Positions 17,725-26,750 of a stretch of 64,000 bases of DNA are shown in pieces. Position 1 is the first letter of the stretch, and each line of letters opens with the position of its first letter. The notes under the pieces are model-generated. The model did no database searches. It was not told the DNA's origin and saw nothing but the letters and a program-made list of their open reading frames with translations. The stretch is from Martinezella rhizogenes (lineage in GTDB: Bacteria; Pseudomonadota; Alphaproteobacteria; Rhizobiales; Rhizobiaceae): positions 310,001 to 374,000 of the forward strand of contig NZ_SGNY01000001.1 in NCBI RefSeq assembly GCF_007002745.1, in the 5' to 3' direction. Position numbers and translations under genes: made by a program.

Positions 17725-19188
17725 GTGATCAGATTCGACAATTCCTATGCCCGCCTGCCGGAACGGTTCAGCGCCGCCGTGCTGCCGACGCCGGTGAAGG
17801 CGCCGCGCCTCATCGCCTTCAATCGCAAGCTTGCAGACGAACTCCTTCTGGATGTTTCCGGCCTTGACGATGAAAGGCTGGCGGCGATCTTTTCCGGCAA
17901 TGTTGTGCCGCAGGGGGCAGAGCCGCTGGCCATGGCCTATGCCGGTCACCAGTTCGGCGGCTTCGTGCCGCAGCTGGGCGATGGCCGCGCCATTCTTCTT
18001 GGCGAAGTCATCGACAAAAACGGCAAACGGCGGGATATCCAGCTGAAGGGCTCTGGTCCTACGCCCTTTTCGCGCCGCGGAGACGGGCGTGCGGCGCTTG
18101 GCCCGGTGCTGCGGGAATATATCGTCTCCGAAGCGATGCATGCGCTTGGCATTCCCGCCACGCGGGCCTTGGCGGCGGTTCTGAGCGGCGAAAGGGTGCA
18201 ACGCGAAGTGGGTCTGCCGGGTGGCGTTTTCACCCGCGTTGCGGCAAGCCACATCCGTGTCGGCACCTTCCAGTTCTTTGCTGCGCGCGAGGATGATGAG
18301 GCGATCAGGAACCTCGCGGATTACGTGATCGATCGCCATTATCCCGAGGCAAAAACCGCTGACAATCCTTACCTCGCTTTGCTGCGCGGCATCGCTGAAA
18401 GGCAATGCGACCTCATCGCCCGCTGGATGATGGTGGGCTTTATTCATGGCGTGATGAATACCGATAATATGGCGGTATCCGGCGAGACCATCGATTTCGG
18501 CCCGTGCGCCTTCCTTGATGAATACCACCCCAACAAGGTGTTTTCCTCCATCGATGCGCAGGGTCGTTATGCCTATAATAACCAGCCGGGCATCGCCCAA
18601 TGGAACATCGCCAGGCTGGCGGAATGCCTGTTGCCGCTGCTCGATCCTCAAGTGGAAAAGGCCGCCGAACTTGCCAATGCCGTGCTGGCCGATTTCGCCG
18701 CTGCCTTTCCCAAACGCTGGCTGGCCGGCATGCGCGAAAAACTCGGCCTGACGCTGGAAGAGGAAGGTGATCTCGATCTCGTGCAGGCACTTCTGGCTCT
18801 GATGCAGGCATCGGAAGCGGACTACACGCTGACCTTCCGGCGTCTTTCCCACGCAGCGAATGACGATGCCGAACCATTTCGCGGCATGTTCATCGATATT
18901 GCCGGGGCGGATGAATTTCTGGCCCGCTGGCGGGAGCGCGCTGGCCGCGAGGATATTTCCGATGCCGACAGGTCACGGGCGATGTTATCAGTCAATCCGG
19001 CGGTCATCCCGCGTAACCACCGTATCGAGGAACTGATCGAAGCGGCGGTGGAGGACGATGATTTCGAGCCGTTCCACGCCATGCTGACGGCAATCGCGAC
19101 GCCCTTCGAGGAGCGGTCGGACAATTTTGTCTACATGCAGCCGCCGATGAGCCATGAGCGGGTGTTCAGGACATTTTGCGGGACGTAA
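17725..19188 (+). CDS. selO: SelO/YdiU protein adenylyltransferase (pseudokinase fold)
   Basis: A 487-residue SelO-family protein starting at GTG 17725 behind AGGGAG. Diagnostic segments are AYAGHQFGGFVPQLGDGRA, DIQLKGSGPTPFSRRGDGRAALG, HGVMNTDNMAVSGETIDFGPC and YAYNNQPGIAQWN, covering the inverted-nucleotide kinase-like active site. SelO transfers AMP to Ser/Thr/Tyr of target proteins and is linked to oxidative stress. The extreme C-terminus FRTFCGT has a cysteine third from the end, where eukaryotic SelO has selenocysteine. Length is normal. It is divergent from the HWE kinase gene. Confidence 0.94.
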   Translation: MIRFDNSYARLPERFSAAVLPTPVKAPRLIAFNRKLADELLLDVSGLDDERLAAIFSGNVVPQGAEPLAMAYAGHQFGGFVPQLGDGRAILLGEVIDKNGKRRDIQLKGSGPTPFSRRGDGRAALGPVLREYIVSEAMHALGIPATRALAAVLSGERVQREVGLPGGVFTRVAASHIRVGTFQFFAAREDDEAIRNLADYVIDRHYPEAKTADNPYLALLRGIAERQCDLIARWMMVGFIHGVMNTDNMAVSGETIDFGPCAFLDEYHPNKVFSSIDAQGRYAYNNQPGIAQWNIARLAECLLPLLDPQVEKAAELANAVLADFAAAFPKRWLAGMREKLGLTLEEEGDLDLVQALLALMQASEADYTLTFRRLSHAANDDAEPFRGMFIDIAGADEFLARWRERAGREDISDADRSRAMLSVNPAVIPRNHRIEELIEAAVEDDDFEPFHAMLTAIATPFEERSDNFVYMQPPMSHERVFRTFCGT

Positions 19189-19234
19189 CCAAAGGTCGAT
19201 CCCGCAGTGTTGGAACGAGTGGTTGCGTCTTTCG

Positions 19235-19356
19235 CCTTCTCCCCGAGGGGGAGAAGGTCGCGGCAGCGGGTTGAGGGGGCAAGCTCGCCGGATTTCGGAG
19301 AGAAAGCCCCCTCATCCGACCCTTCGGGCCACCTTCTCCCCGACCGGGGAGAAGAA
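19235..19356. repeat. Palindromic intergenic repeat, family C, copy 1
   Basis: About 120 bp bounded by CTTCTCCCCGAGGGGGAGAA and CTTCTCCCCGACCGGGGAGA, each end a strong hairpin, with a middle section rich in CCCCTC/GAGGGGG pairing across the element. Other copies are at 26586-26706 and 31960-32080, and a half copy at 51741-51767. It sits between the convergent selO and dehydrogenase genes and may terminate both. Confidence 0.85.
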
Positions 19357-19381
19357 ACATGCCGCAACGTTGAGCCTTAAA

Positions 19382-20482
19382 TCACCCCACCCGGGCCAGC
19401 GGCTCATGCGAGCCATAATACCGGCCGAACCGGTTTTCGAGGAATTTCGGCAGCGCTACTTCTTCCTGCCGCACGAAGCCCTTCTGCGGCAGGGAACCCT
19501 CGGCAAGCAGATCGAGAACCGTGCAGATGCCTGCTGCGGTGGTGATCTGGATGGCGCTCATCATCCGGCCGGAAACAGGGCCGGCATAAACCTTGTTGGC
19601 ATAGGTCTCCTGCAGGAAACGGCCGTTGCGGGTGCCGCAGACCGTGACGAAGACGATGACCACGTCCTGCATGGTGCCGGGCAGGGCGTTTTCGAACAGG
19701 TCCTTCAGCACGTCGCGGCGGTTGCGCAGGTTGAGGTCGTTCAGAAGCGCCTTCATGATCGCCACATGGCCGGGATAACGGATGGTGCGGTAATTCATCG
19801 TCCGCACCTTGCCTTCCAGCGTGGCGCACAGGGTGCCGAGGCCGCCCGAGGTGTTGAAGGCCTCGTAGGTGACGCCGTCGAGCGAAAATTCCTCGCGCTC
19901 TTCCAGCGCCGGAACGGCGGTGAGGCGACCTTCGACAATGGCTTCGCAGGGCTCGATATATTCGTTGATCAGCCCGTCCGTACTCCAGGTGAGATTGTAG
20001 TTGAGCGCGTTGGACGGATATTGCGGCAGTGCGCCGACACGCATGCGCACGCTGTCCAGCTTGTCGAAGCGGGCGGCGAGATCGGCGGCGACGATGGAGA
20101 TGAAGCCGGGCGCCAGACCGCATTGCGGAATGAGCGCGGTCTCAGCCGTTTCCGAGAGCGCCTTGACCTTTCGGGTGGATTCCACGTCTTCGGTGAGATC
20201 GAGATAATGCGTGCCCACAGTGACCGCAGCTTCCGCAATGCCCGCCGTCAGGTGGAATGGGGCGGCGGACAGCACGGCGAATTTGCCCTTCAGCAGTGCT
20301 TCCAGCGCCGGGCGATCGGCGATGTCGACGATCTCGGTATCGACGCGTTCATGTGCCGGCACGTTGGCCAGCTGGTCGGCCGAGCGGTCGGCAACCGTGA
20401 TGCGATAATCGCCCGTTGCGGCCAGCATCCAGGCGATCGCTGAACCGATATTGCCCGCGCCGATGACGACAATGTTTTTCAT
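19382..20482 (-). CDS. Saccharopine dehydrogenase-family oxidoreductase, possibly lysine 6-dehydrogenase
   Basis: 366 residues from ATG 20482 (MKNIVVIGAGNIGSAIAWML; the open frame reaches 20536). The N-terminal Rossmann fold has GAGNIG and the family core FAVLSAAPFHLTAGIAEAAV and GTHYLDLTED, followed by the C-terminal catalytic domain (QCGLAPGFIS, TSGGLGTLCATLEGKV, TIRYPGH). The family includes saccharopine dehydrogenases and lysine 6-dehydrogenase; an NAD-dependent lysine dehydrogenase with a subunit of about this size has been described from A. tumefaciens, so lysine catabolism is a good guess but not shown here. It is divergent from an Lrp/AsnC regulator, the usual partner of amino acid catabolic genes. 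Confidence 0.85.
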   Translation of the reverse strand: MKNIVVIGAGNIGSAIAWMLAATGDYRITVADRSADQLANVPAHERVDTEIVDIADRPALEALLKGKFAVLSAAPFHLTAGIAEAAVTVGTHYLDLTEDVESTRKVKALSETAETALIPQCGLAPGFISIVAADLAARFDKLDSVRMRVGALPQYPSNALNYNLTWSTDGLINEYIEPCEAIVEGRLTAVPALEEREEFSLDGVTYEAFNTSGGLGTLCATLEGKVRTMNYRTIRYPGHVAIMKALLNDLNLRNRRDVLKDLFENALPGTMQDVVIVFVTVCGTRNGRFLQETYANKVYAGPVSGRMMSAIQITTAAGICTVLDLLAEGSLPQKGFVRQEEVALPKFLENRFGRYYGSHEPLARVG

Positions 20483-20629
20483 GTTTTTGTTCCCCGCAGT
20501 AAATTCGCATGTCTTTGCGCAACAAATGCGCCTCAAAGACAGAATGCCAGCTTTTATTGACGATTCGCAGCTTCATTATGTGCAGATAGCGGTCTATTAT
20601 TGAACAGTTAGACGACAGGATTGATCATT

Positions 20630-21061
20630 ATGGCAATCGCCGACAAGGACCGGGCGCTGCTGGCCCTGCTTTCCGAAAATGCCCGCATGCCGGTGGCGGA
20701 ACTGGCGCGCAAACTCGGCCTTTCCCGCACCACCGTGCAGGCGCGCATCGAGCGGCTGGAGGCCGACGGCGTGATTGCCGGTTATGGCCTCAGGCTTTCG
20801 GAAAGCTATCTTTCCGGGCTGGTGCGCGCCCATGTGCTGATCACCATCGCACCCAAGGCGCTGCCCGGCGTGACAGCCGCACTTGCCGCCATCAAGGAGG
20901 TCACGACGTTGCATTCGGTGAGCGGCACATTTGACCTGATTGCCATTCTGGCCGCCCCTTCGATCCTCGATCTCGACCGGCTGATAGACCGCATCGGCGC
21001 GCTTGACGGCGTGGAGCGCACGCTGTCGTCGATCATTCTGTCGACGCGGATTTCGCGGTAG
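20630..21061 (+). CDS. Lrp/AsnC-family transcriptional regulator
   Basis: A 143-residue protein started at ATG 20630 with AGGA nine bases upstream. The helix-turn-helix is at residues 4-50 (DKDRALLALLSENARMPVAE, LGLSRTTVQARIERLEADGV) and the RAM effector domain follows (VRAHVLITIAPKALPGVTAA, SGTFDLIAILAAP). It is divergent from the saccharopine/lysine dehydrogenase-family gene, 147 bp away, and is probably its amino acid-responsive regulator. Confidence 0.9.
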   Translation: MAIADKDRALLALLSENARMPVAELARKLGLSRTTVQARIERLEADGVIAGYGLRLSESYLSGLVRAHVLITIAPKALPGVTAALAAIKEVTTLHSVSGTFDLIAILAAPSILDLDRLIDRIGALDGVERTLSSIILSTRISR

Positions 21062-21100
21062 GGATGTTTTGGGAAGTGTAAGGCACGCAAAACCCACTTC

Positions 21101-21211
21101 CGTCATGCCGGACTTGATCCGGCATCCAGCCGCAGCGTCTGCGCGGCGAATAGAGTCTTTTCAGCCCAAGGACTTGGGCTGGCTGGATACCGGCTCAAGG
21201 CCGGTATGACG
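21101..21211. repeat. Palindromic intergenic repeat, mosaic of family A
   Basis: Outer arms CGTCATGCCGGACTTGATCC and GGCTCAAGGCCGGTATGACG form a different palindrome from family A, but the central 60 bp (from CCAGCCG to GACTTGGGCTGGCTGG) are nearly identical to the core of family A copies 2 and 3. The element therefore shares a core and differs in its exchangeable ends, as in mosaic rhizobial elements. Confidence 0.82.
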
Positions 21212-21291
21212 GAAACAATGTTCTACGCAACGAAGCGGCAAAGGCGCTTGTCTCTCCCATGCTTTTGTCACTACGCGAGGGCGAAGACCAT

Positions 21292-21660
21292 CTAAGCAAC
21301 CGCCCTCTCGTCATAAGCCCTCTGCGCCGCCATCACCGCATCAATATTGCCCTCGGCCCAATGGGCGAGCGCCGCCACCGTGTCGGTGAGCGTCCGCCCC
21401 AGCGGCGTCAGCGAATATTCCACCGTGACAGGAACCGTTGGAAAGGCCTGCCGGGAAATCAGCCCGTCACGCTCGAGCTTCTTCAGCGTCTGCGACAGAA
21501 CCTTCTGCGAAATGCCCTTGATCTCGCGCCGCAGCAGGTTGAAGCGCACGGGATCGCGCCGCAGCTTGTCGAGGATCAACAGCGCCCATTTGTCGGCGAT
21601 CCTGTCCAGCACCATACGTGTCGGGCAGCGGTCCTCATAAACGTCATAGACATTCGCCAT
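21292..21660 (-). CDS. HxlR-family transcriptional regulator
   Basis: A 122-residue winged-helix protein with the HxlR landmarks CPTRMVLDRIADKWALLILD, RFNLLRREIKGISQKVLSQT and LERDGLISRQAFPTVPVTVEYSLT. The Cys at about residue 12 is the position used for redox or aldehyde sensing in several family members. It is divergent from the NmrA-like reductase gene, with a perfect dyad (21692-21709) between them, so it likely represses that gene and itself. Confidence 0.92.
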   Translation of the reverse strand: MANVYDVYEDRCPTRMVLDRIADKWALLILDKLRRDPVRFNLLRREIKGISQKVLSQTLKKLERDGLISRQAFPTVPVTVEYSLTPLGRTLTDTVAALAHWAEGNIDAVMAAQRAYDERAVA

Positions 21661-21691
21661 CGATTTTACCCTGTTGTTTCAAGGCCATGCC

Positions 21692-21709
21692 GGTTTCCGC
21701 AAGGAAACC
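21692..21709. promoter_or_regulatory. GGTTTCC-GCAA-GGAAACC dyad, candidate HxlR operator
   Basis: A perfect 18-bp palindrome with a 4-base centre lies between the divergent HxlR and NmrA-like genes. A further half-site GGTTTCC occurs near 21774, just upstream of the reductase start. Position and symmetry fit a dimeric winged-helix regulator. Confidence 0.6.
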
Positions 21710-21803
21710 AGATAACCGAAAAGTGCTCTCTTTTCATGATTTCGCAAACGCAGTACCTGTATTTCCGAAACATGGTTTCCATTAGATACTAAGGATATTT
21801 GAG

Positions 21804-22643
21804 ATGACAGGCAAGATACTTGTAATCGGTTCCACCGGCACCATCGGTACGCCGCTGGTCAAGGCACTCGTGGCAAAGGGCGAAAGCGTCAAGGCTGCCT
21901 CGCGCAGCGGCAATGCGGCGGATGGCGCCGAAGGGGTGCGCTTCGATTATACCGACCGGGCGACTTACGCCGATGCATTCGACGGCGTGGACCGGCTGTT
22001 CCTGATCCTGGCGGGCGGGCGTCTGGACGCCATCGACGCGCTGACGCCCGTTGTCGAGGAGGCGGCTCGTCGCAAGGTGGAGGTCGTTTTCCTCAGCGTT
22101 CTCGGTGTCGATGCCGACGATTCCATTCCCTATCGCCAGATCGAGCTGAAGATCATTGCGTCGGGTACGCCTTACGTCATCCTGCGCCCCAACTGGTTTG
22201 CCGATAATTTTCACAGCTACTGGAAGGCCGGCATTGAGCATGGCGAGATCGCCGTGCCGGCCGGCGAGGGCAAGTCGAGCTTCATCGACGTGCGCGATAT
22301 CGCCGATAGCGCCGCCGCCGCGCTGACCTCCGATGCCTTTAATGGCAAGGCCTTCAACCTGACCGGGCCGAAGGCCTTCGGTTACGGCGAGGCAGCCGCG
22401 GTGATTTCAAAGGCTATCGGCAAGCCGGTGTCTTATGCCGCCGTTTCGGACGAGGTCTTCATCGGCATCCTCACCGGTGCGGGCGTGCCGAAGGATTACG
22501 CCTCTTTCCTCGCCTCGATCTTTCATCCCGTGCGTGAAGGCTGGACAGCGGTGGTGACCGGTGATGTCGAGACCCTGACCGGGCATGCGCCGCGCTCGCT
22601 GGAAACCTATGTGGCCGACCATCTGGACGCGCTGAAAGGCTGA
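21804..22643 (+). CDS. NmrA-like NAD(P)-binding reductase (SDR superfamily, atypical)
   Basis: A 279-residue protein with the N-terminal dinucleotide motif VIGSTGTIGTPLVKALVAKG (GxxGxxG), then DRLFLILAGGRLDAIDAL and ILRPNWFADNFHSYW, as in NmrA-like proteins and quinone reductase QorB. The catalytic YxxxK of classical SDRs is not evident, so it may sense redox state or reduce quinones or aldehydes. The divergent HxlR gene makes an inducible stress or detoxification role likely, as in YtfG/YtfH-type pairs. Confidence 0.85.
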   Translation: MTGKILVIGSTGTIGTPLVKALVAKGESVKAASRSGNAADGAEGVRFDYTDRATYADAFDGVDRLFLILAGGRLDAIDALTPVVEEAARRKVEVVFLSVLGVDADDSIPYRQIELKIIASGTPYVILRPNWFADNFHSYWKAGIEHGEIAVPAGEGKSSFIDVRDIADSAAAALTSDAFNGKAFNLTGPKAFGYGEAAAVISKAIGKPVSYAAVSDEVFIGILTGAGVPKDYASFLASIFHPVREGWTAVVTGDVETLTGHAPRSLETYVADHLDALKG

Positions 22644-22670
22644 CGCCGGCAAGCGATAGGCCCGCCGCGC

Positions 22671-24404
22671 TCACGCCGGATCGGCGGAGCCGCGGCGGCC
22701 CTTGAAGAACATCTTCAGCCGCTGGATCTCCTCGGCGCTCCAGCCGTCGGGCTGCGTCACCTCCGTCCATGCATCGATGTAATGTTCCGGCGCATAGACA
22801 TGGCCGTAACCGATCGGTGCGGTGGTGGCGGAGGCGACATCGAGGCCGAGCTGCAGCAGCGTCACCACCGGGAACCAGCGGAACGACGTGGAAACATCCG
22901 GCCCGTGATGTGCCATCCACTCTGGACGCCGATAGAGCGAAGCGGTTTCGAAGAAGGTGATCGGGTCACTCGCATATTGCAGATAGACGATCCGCATCGG
23001 CCCCCATTTCGCATCGGGCATATGGGCGGTGGTATACTGGTTGGCAAAACGGATGACGGAGGAATCGCGGAAACGCGGCAGCCATTCCGGCGTGCCTTCA
23101 ACCCGGCCATTGGTGGCCATGCGCCATGTGGGGCTGGAGAACGGCGGGCCGCTCCACAGCGCGCCCTGGAACGGGTCTGACAGCACATCGTAAAGATCGG
23201 AGGATTTCTGCGAGTTGAGCGAACCGAGGCTGAGGCCATGCAGATAAAGCTTCGGCCGTGTTTCTTTCGGCAGGGTGGTCCAATAGGCGTAGACGGCTTG
23301 AAACAGCGCCCGCGCCGTTTCCACACCATAGTCAGGTTCGGTCAGCAGCGCGATCCAGCTGGAAAGATAGGAATATTGCACGGCAACGCTGGCGATGTCG
23401 CCATCATGCAGATATTCGACCGTATCCAGCGCTTCGGGGTCGATCCAGCCGGTGCCGGTGGGGATGACGACCAGCAGCACCTTGCGTTCGAAGCCGCCGA
23501 CCCGCTTCAGTTCCTCCAGCGCCAGTTTGGCTCTTGCTTCGGGTGTCGAAGCGGAATTCAGGCCGGCATAGACCCGGAGCGGTTCGCTGGCCGGACGATG
23601 GGTGAAGGCGGTGATTTCCTGCGCTTCAGGCCCGCCTGCCACGAATTCACGTCCGCGGCGGCCAAGCGATTCCCATGTCATGAGCGACGCGCTGCTGCCG
23701 GTCTTCAGCGGATCGGACGGGCGCGGCACGTCAGGCTCGATCAGCGCATCCACCTGTTTCAGCGAGGAATCGGCAAATTTCAGGCCGATATCGAAGATCA
23801 GGCCATTGAGCAGCATCCACGACAGCACGATGGCAGCGGCTATGCCGAGAACATTGGCGAGCCGGCGCGGCAGGAAATGCCGACTGCGCGCGGCAAAGAA
23901 CCGGCGGATAAGCTGGAAAAGCCGGCCGGCGCCAATGAGCACCGCGGCGACCAGCACCGCGATGCCGCCGGTCTTGGTGGGATGGGCGCTGGGCAGCGGA
24001 TCGAGCTCCATCAGCACGCGAATGGAATTCTGCCAGTCCTTAGCCTGCCACAAAAACGCAATCGCCGTGATGGCGGCGGCCAGCGCGATGAGAAAACGAA
24101 TGCCGCGCGTGTTGTGTCGCGACGGTTCAGGCAGTTCCAGATAGGCCCAGATGGCGTGCAGGGCGACGCCGATCAGATAACCGATGGCAAAGGAAAACCC
24201 GCACAGAACCCCCTGCATCAGCCATGTGCGCGGCAGAAGCGAGGGGGTGAGCGAAGCGCAGAACAGGACCGTGCCGAAGACGATGCCGGTTGCCGAAAGA
24301 CCCGCAAACAACCGCTCAACCCATTGTTTCACCAACTTGACTTGCCCCTTCTGCTCATTGCCTGGCGCGGAGTGTAATATGCGGCGGGCGAGGGTGCAAA
24401 TCAT
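22671..24404 (-). CDS. Membrane-anchored alpha/beta hydrolase-fold protein
   Basis: Up to 577 residues. The N-terminal half has about five membrane helices (for example GIVFGTVLFCASL, LCGFSFAIGYLIGVALHAIW, GIRFLIALAAAITAIAFLW, GIAVLVAAVLIGAG, NVLGIAAAIVLSWMLLNGLI). The C-terminal half is an alpha/beta hydrolase domain with the nucleophile elbow LYLHGLSLGSL (Ser about residue 395) after KVLLVVIPTGTGWIDP. It matches the COG4425/Abhydrolase_9 type of predicted membrane hydrolase. The start is uncertain: TTG 24335 or GTG 24332 behind AGAAGGGG may be used instead. Substrate is unknown. Confidence 0.8.
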   Translation of the reverse strand: MICTLARRILHSAPGNEQKGQVKLVKQWVERLFAGLSATGIVFGTVLFCASLTPSLLPRTWLMQGVLCGFSFAIGYLIGVALHAIWAYLELPEPSRHNTRGIRFLIALAAAITAIAFLWQAKDWQNSIRVLMELDPLPSAHPTKTGGIAVLVAAVLIGAGRLFQLIRRFFAARSRHFLPRRLANVLGIAAAIVLSWMLLNGLIFDIGLKFADSSLKQVDALIEPDVPRPSDPLKTGSSASLMTWESLGRRGREFVAGGPEAQEITAFTHRPASEPLRVYAGLNSASTPEARAKLALEELKRVGGFERKVLLVVIPTGTGWIDPEALDTVEYLHDGDIASVAVQYSYLSSWIALLTEPDYGVETARALFQAVYAYWTTLPKETRPKLYLHGLSLGSLNSQKSSDLYDVLSDPFQGALWSGPPFSSPTWRMATNGRVEGTPEWLPRFRDSSVIRFANQYTTAHMPDAKWGPMRIVYLQYASDPITFFETASLYRRPEWMAHHGPDVSTSFRWFPVVTLLQLGLDVASATTAPIGYGHVYAPEHYIDAWTEVTQPDGWSAEEIQRLKMFFKGRRGSADPA

Positions 24405-24560
24405 GTTGGCAGGATAAAAATCACTAAAATAGGAAAATAATCCTTTACACCGTGACGGTGGTTTGGTAGTGTTTGGCTACGGTCGGAGATTTGCGGCTGA
24501 CGGCAGAGGCCGGTTCGAAGGGTTGCCTTCGGGGTTGATTGCAAACGTCCGGCAATTCTC

Positions 24561-24640
24561 GATGTCATCCTCGCCCTTGAGGCGAGGATCCATAACCGCC
24601 GAAGACGTGGATCCTCGGGTCAAGCCCGAGGACGACGACG
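24561..24640. repeat. Palindromic intergenic repeat, family D
   Basis: About 80 bp with two hairpins (CCTCGCCCTTGAGGCGAGG and CCTCGGGTCAAGCCCGAGG) flanking CCGCCGAAGACG; the two arms are also inverted repeats of each other around GGATC. It is the only copy seen here. It sits in the 336-bp gap 24405-24740 between the hydrolase gene and the first GTA gene; the rest of that gap is AT-richer, presumably promoter sequence. Confidence 0.75.
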
Positions 24641-24740
24641 GAGCTTGAGGCTTGCCTGCAATTTGAACCCGTTCCGTGTGGCATTTCCACCAGCCGGTGC
24701 GTCCTGTCGCATTCACATTATTTTCTCTCAGGCCGACCCC

Positions 24741-25268
24741 ATGACGAATTCTGACACTTGCGACCCGGCGCTCTACAGCGCGTGGCCGGAACGATCTGCC
24801 TATGCGGGCGAGGGCATGCCGGATACCGCGCCTGAGACAAAGTCGCGGGCCGACAAGCTGGCTGCCGAGGATGCGGCGCGTAACGGCGAGCTAAGGCAGA
24901 TGCTGAACGAGATGACGGAAGAGATGCGGGATCAGTTCCATCTGTACCGCACCCTGCGGCAGGAGAGCGAGGCGGCCCTGTTGGGGGCTGCGGATGACGC
25001 TCCCGGCAAACAGGCGCGTGCCGATGTGAAGGCTGCGACGGATCAGCTTTCGCTGATCGTGCGCACGCTGGAGCGGATCGACGCGCTGCAACGGGTGCTG
25101 GCGGAAGAGAGGGAAGCGCTTGCCGCTGAGGACGAAACCGATACCGAGGATTACGAGGCCGCAGTGGCGCATTTCCTGAGGCGCATCGACGAACTGGCCG
25201 ACCAGAAATGCCGCGCCAAGCTGGAGGCGATGCTGACGCCGGTTGCAGCCGGGGAACCTGATGCATGA
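24741..25268 (+). CDS. GTA g1-position protein (putative small terminase)
   Basis: 175 residues from ATG 24741 (MTNSDTCDPALYSAWPERSA; an open frame extends to 24645). It is mostly helical and charged with a probable coiled coil (about 60-150: LRQMLNEMTEEMRDQFHLYR, QLSLIVRTLERIDALQRVLA). It ends in an ATGA overlap with the large terminase gene, the position of g1 in the Rhodobacter capsulatus GTA cluster, where g1 acts as the small terminase. Sequence similarity alone would not identify it; the call rests on position and composition. Confidence 0.7.
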   Translation: MTNSDTCDPALYSAWPERSAYAGEGMPDTAPETKSRADKLAAEDAARNGELRQMLNEMTEEMRDQFHLYRTLRQESEAALLGAADDAPGKQARADVKAATDQLSLIVRTLERIDALQRVLAEEREALAAEDETDTEDYEAAVAHFLRRIDELADQKCRAKLEAMLTPVAAGEPDA

Positions 25269-26524
25269 CGGAGCTTTCGCCCGACCCTCATATCCAGGAT
25301 CAGGTCTTTGCCCTTTCGCGCGACTGGCGTTTCCTTGGCAACCTGCCGCAGCAGCCGCCTGGGGGCGACTGGCGGACATGGCTTTTGATCGGCGGGCGCG
25401 GTTCCGGCAAGACCCGCGCCGGTGCCGAGTGGGTGCACGGCATTGCTTCCGCCGGCAAACAATCGGATTTGCGCATCGCGCTCATTGCGGAAACGCTGGG
25501 TGACGCCCGTGAGGTGATGATCGACGGTATTTCCGGTATCTGCCGCATCGCCCGCCGTCGCCGTCCCGCTTTCGAAGTCACGCGTCGCCGGCTCCTCTGG
25601 CCGAATGGCGCGATGGCGCAGGTGTTTTCCTCGGAAGACCCCGAAAGCCTGCGCGGCCCGCAATTCCACATGGCATGGGCGGATGAGCTGGGAAAATGGA
25701 AATATCCGCAGGAAACCTGGGACATGCTGCAATTCGGCCTTCGACTGGGCGAGGCACCGCGGCAACTGGTGACCACGACGCCGCGGCCCATTCCGTTGTT
25801 GAAGGCGCTGCTGGCCGATCCTTCGACCCGGGTTGCGCGAATGCCGACCGCCATGAATGCGCAGAACCTCTCGCCCGGTTTCCTGAAGGCCATGCAGGAC
25901 CGTTATGGCGGCACGCGGCTGGGGCGTCAGGAAATCGGCGGCGAGCTGATCGACGAGCGCGAGGGCGCCTTGTGGAAACGCGCCGATCTGGAAACAATTG
26001 TCGAGGGGACGGATGAGCCGCCCTCGCGGATCGTGGTGGCGGTCGATCCGCCTGCCGGTGCTGGTGAAAATTCCTGCTGCGGCATCGTCGTTGCGGGGCT
26101 TGGCATGTCGGGCAAACTCGCCGTGCTTGCGGATTGTTCGGTGGAAGGCGAAACACCGGCCGGCTGGGCCCGCGCCGTGGTCGCCGCCTTCCGCCGCCAC
26201 GCGGCTGACCGGGTGGTGGCCGAGGTCAATCAGGGCGGAGAGATGGTGCGGGCGATGCTGCAAAGCGTGGACGCCGACCTGCCGCTCACTCTGGTGCGGG
26301 CCAGCCGTGGCAAGTTTACCCGCGCCGAGCCGGTCGCCGCACTTTACGAGCAGGGCAGGGTGCGTCACGCGGCGCGGTTTGAGAAGCTCGAAGACCAGAT
26401 GACGGATTTTGGGCCTGACGGCCTGTCATCCGGTCGCTCGCCCGACCGGCTGGACGCACTTGTCTGGGCGATAACGGCGCTGACGACGATGGTGGTGAAT
26501 GAGCCGAGGGTGCGCGGGATGTGA
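25265..26524 (+). CDS. GTA large terminase (g2), DNA-packaging ATPase/nuclease
   Basis: A 419-residue packaging motor. Walker A is LIGGRGSGKTRAGAEW (about residues 40-55); Walker B is HMAWADELGKWK (about 136-147); TTTPRPIPLLKALL is the coupling motif region. The C-terminal RNase H-like nuclease contains VVAVDPPAGAGE and DRVVAEVNQGGEM. It is the second gene of the GTA cluster and overlaps g1. In RcGTA this enzyme packages about 4-kb pieces of host DNA by headful. The next cluster gene (portal) is 1.8 kb downstream, after inserted genes. Confidence 0.92.
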   Translation: MTELSPDPHIQDQVFALSRDWRFLGNLPQQPPGGDWRTWLLIGGRGSGKTRAGAEWVHGIASAGKQSDLRIALIAETLGDAREVMIDGISGICRIARRRRPAFEVTRRRLLWPNGAMAQVFSSEDPESLRGPQFHMAWADELGKWKYPQETWDMLQFGLRLGEAPRQLVTTTPRPIPLLKALLADPSTRVARMPTAMNAQNLSPGFLKAMQDRYGGTRLGRQEIGGELIDEREGALWKRADLETIVEGTDEPPSRIVVAVDPPAGAGENSCCGIVVAGLGMSGKLAVLADCSVEGETPAGWARAVVAAFRRHAADRVVAEVNQGGEMVRAMLQSVDADLPLTLVRASRGKFTRAEPVAALYEQGRVRHAARFEKLEDQMTDFGPDGLSSGRSPDRLDALVWAITALTTMVVNEPRVRGM

Positions 26525-26585
26525 GGCGATGTTGGCCCACGTTCCGGCGTCACGGGTATGATAGGCAAACGGGTGCGTCTTGCGT

Positions 26586-26706
26586 TCTTCTCCCCGAGGG
26601 GGAGAAGGTCGCGGCAGCGGGATGAGGGGGCTACGGTCAAGATATTCGGAGAGGTTACCCCCTGATCTGACCCTTTGGGCCATCTTCTCCCCGGCGGGGA
26701 GAAGAA
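26586..26706. repeat. Palindromic intergenic repeat, family C, copy 2
   Basis: About 120 bp closely similar to the copies at 19235-19356 and 31960-32080, with the CTTCTCCCCGAGGGGGAGAA hairpin at one end and TCTTCTCCCCGGCGGGGAGA at the other. It follows the terminase gene and probably ends its transcript or that of the small antisense gene. Confidence 0.85.
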
Positions 26707-26750
26707 ATTTTTAGCTCCGTATCCGCCCATGATCGGGCGCCGGACAAGTC

